Part shown: in pieces, positions 6,219 through 6,425 of the stretch
How positions within the stretch are numbered: position 1 is the stretch's first letter
Layout: each line of letters starts with the position of its first letter
NCBI GenBank assembly: GCA_964549595.1
Contig: CAZJWK010000132.1
Location: forward strand, 1 to 6,425
DNA length: 6,425 bases
Source: CAZQQN01 sp964549595
GTDB lineage: Bacteria; Bacteroidota; Bacteroidia; CAILMK01; CAYYUA01
Direction: 5' to 3'
Program-made: the position numbers and the translations under genes
Notes under the pieces: model-generated
What the model was told of the DNA's origin: nothing
Databases searched by the model: none
What the model saw: only the letters and a program-made list of their open reading frames with translations

Positions 6219-6425
6219 AATTTTATGGCATAGGCAAAAGGGCGTTTAATTTCAGAACTCCTGACCTGTTCGTAAACGAATTGTCCCCCTATTAGTATTC
6301 AAAGCCTCTGATTCTGCCCCGTTCATCTATAATAGGAACACTTTCTAAAAATTTTTTTGCTCCCTGTTTCAATGTACTATTTCTTTTGACTGTTCAAAAG
6401 AAAAGTACCAAAAGAAAAAACACCC
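6219..6425. other. Right-edge non-coding stretch
   Basis: No complete gene is visible. The minus strand has one short open stretch of 34 codons (6292-6393) that ends in TAATAG and begins right after a TGA inside the palindrome at 6374-6408. Its C-terminal part (FLESVPIIDERGRIRGFEY) looks protein-like, but it has no start codon and no recognised domain. It could be a gene remnant or chance. The plus strand shows no convincing start or coding pattern before the window ends. Confidence 0.35.
6374..6408. repeat. Long hairpin-forming palindrome (15 bp with one bulge)
   Basis: The left arm GTACTATTTCTTTTGA (6374-6389) pairs with TCAAAAGAAAAGTAC (6394-6408) over 15 base pairs, with a single bulged A at 6379 and a four-base CTGT loop. 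A further copy-like string CCAAAAGAAAA follows at 6408-6418. There is no T run on either side, so it is not a standard terminator. It resembles A/T-rich intergenic palindromes found in many copies in some bacterial genomes; copy number here cannot be judged from one window. Confidence 0.6.

Noticed and set aside
1..6425. CRISPR array, insertion sequence, phage or toxin-antitoxin module
   Set aside because: No regularly spaced repeats, transposase, integrase or small paired genes are seen; the tRNA has no adjacent integrase or repeated 3' end in the window.

Overview
The window looks like ordinary chromosomal DNA from a gliding-type member of the Bacteroidota, probably Cytophagia or Flavobacteriia. 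Three signs support this. A large surface protein ends in a CHU_C / gliding-motility-associated C-terminal domain, the type B sorting signal of the type IX secretion system. The tRNA gene has a near-perfect Bacteroidota promoter (TTTG, 19-bp spacer, TAnnTTTG). The protein genes lack clear Shine-Dalgarno sequences. The genus cannot be fixed from the sequence alone.

Layout: positions 2-2788 (+) hold the 3' part of a long PKD-repeat adhesin-like gene. Its frame is open to the left edge, so the true start lies outside the window. It ends at a strong hairpin terminator (2812-2848) that also faces the convergent universal stress protein gene (2885-3739, -). Upstream of the stress gene start is a perfect 10-bp inverted repeat, followed by a roughly 230-bp spacer with no convincing gene. 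Next is a 676-residue YyaL/SPATA20-type protein with a thioredoxin-like domain and an alpha-helical toroid domain (3970-6000, -). A tRNA-Asn(GTT) gene (6084-6157, -) lies upstream, with its own promoter and its own terminator. The last 200 bases appear non-coding and carry a long hairpin-forming palindrome.

The genes are not an obvious functional system. The adhesin is exported and transcribed on the opposite strand from the rest. The two minus-strand proteins are probably cytoplasmic: one is a stress protein, the other of poorly defined, possibly redox-linked, function. They point the same way, but the spacer and the regulatory-looking inverted repeat argue for separate transcription. I found no convincing novel system. 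The most interesting points are a four-cysteine insertion in the sorting domain, the inverted repeat before the stress gene, the compact tRNA terminator/promoter junction, and possible dispersed repeats in the two intergenic stretches.
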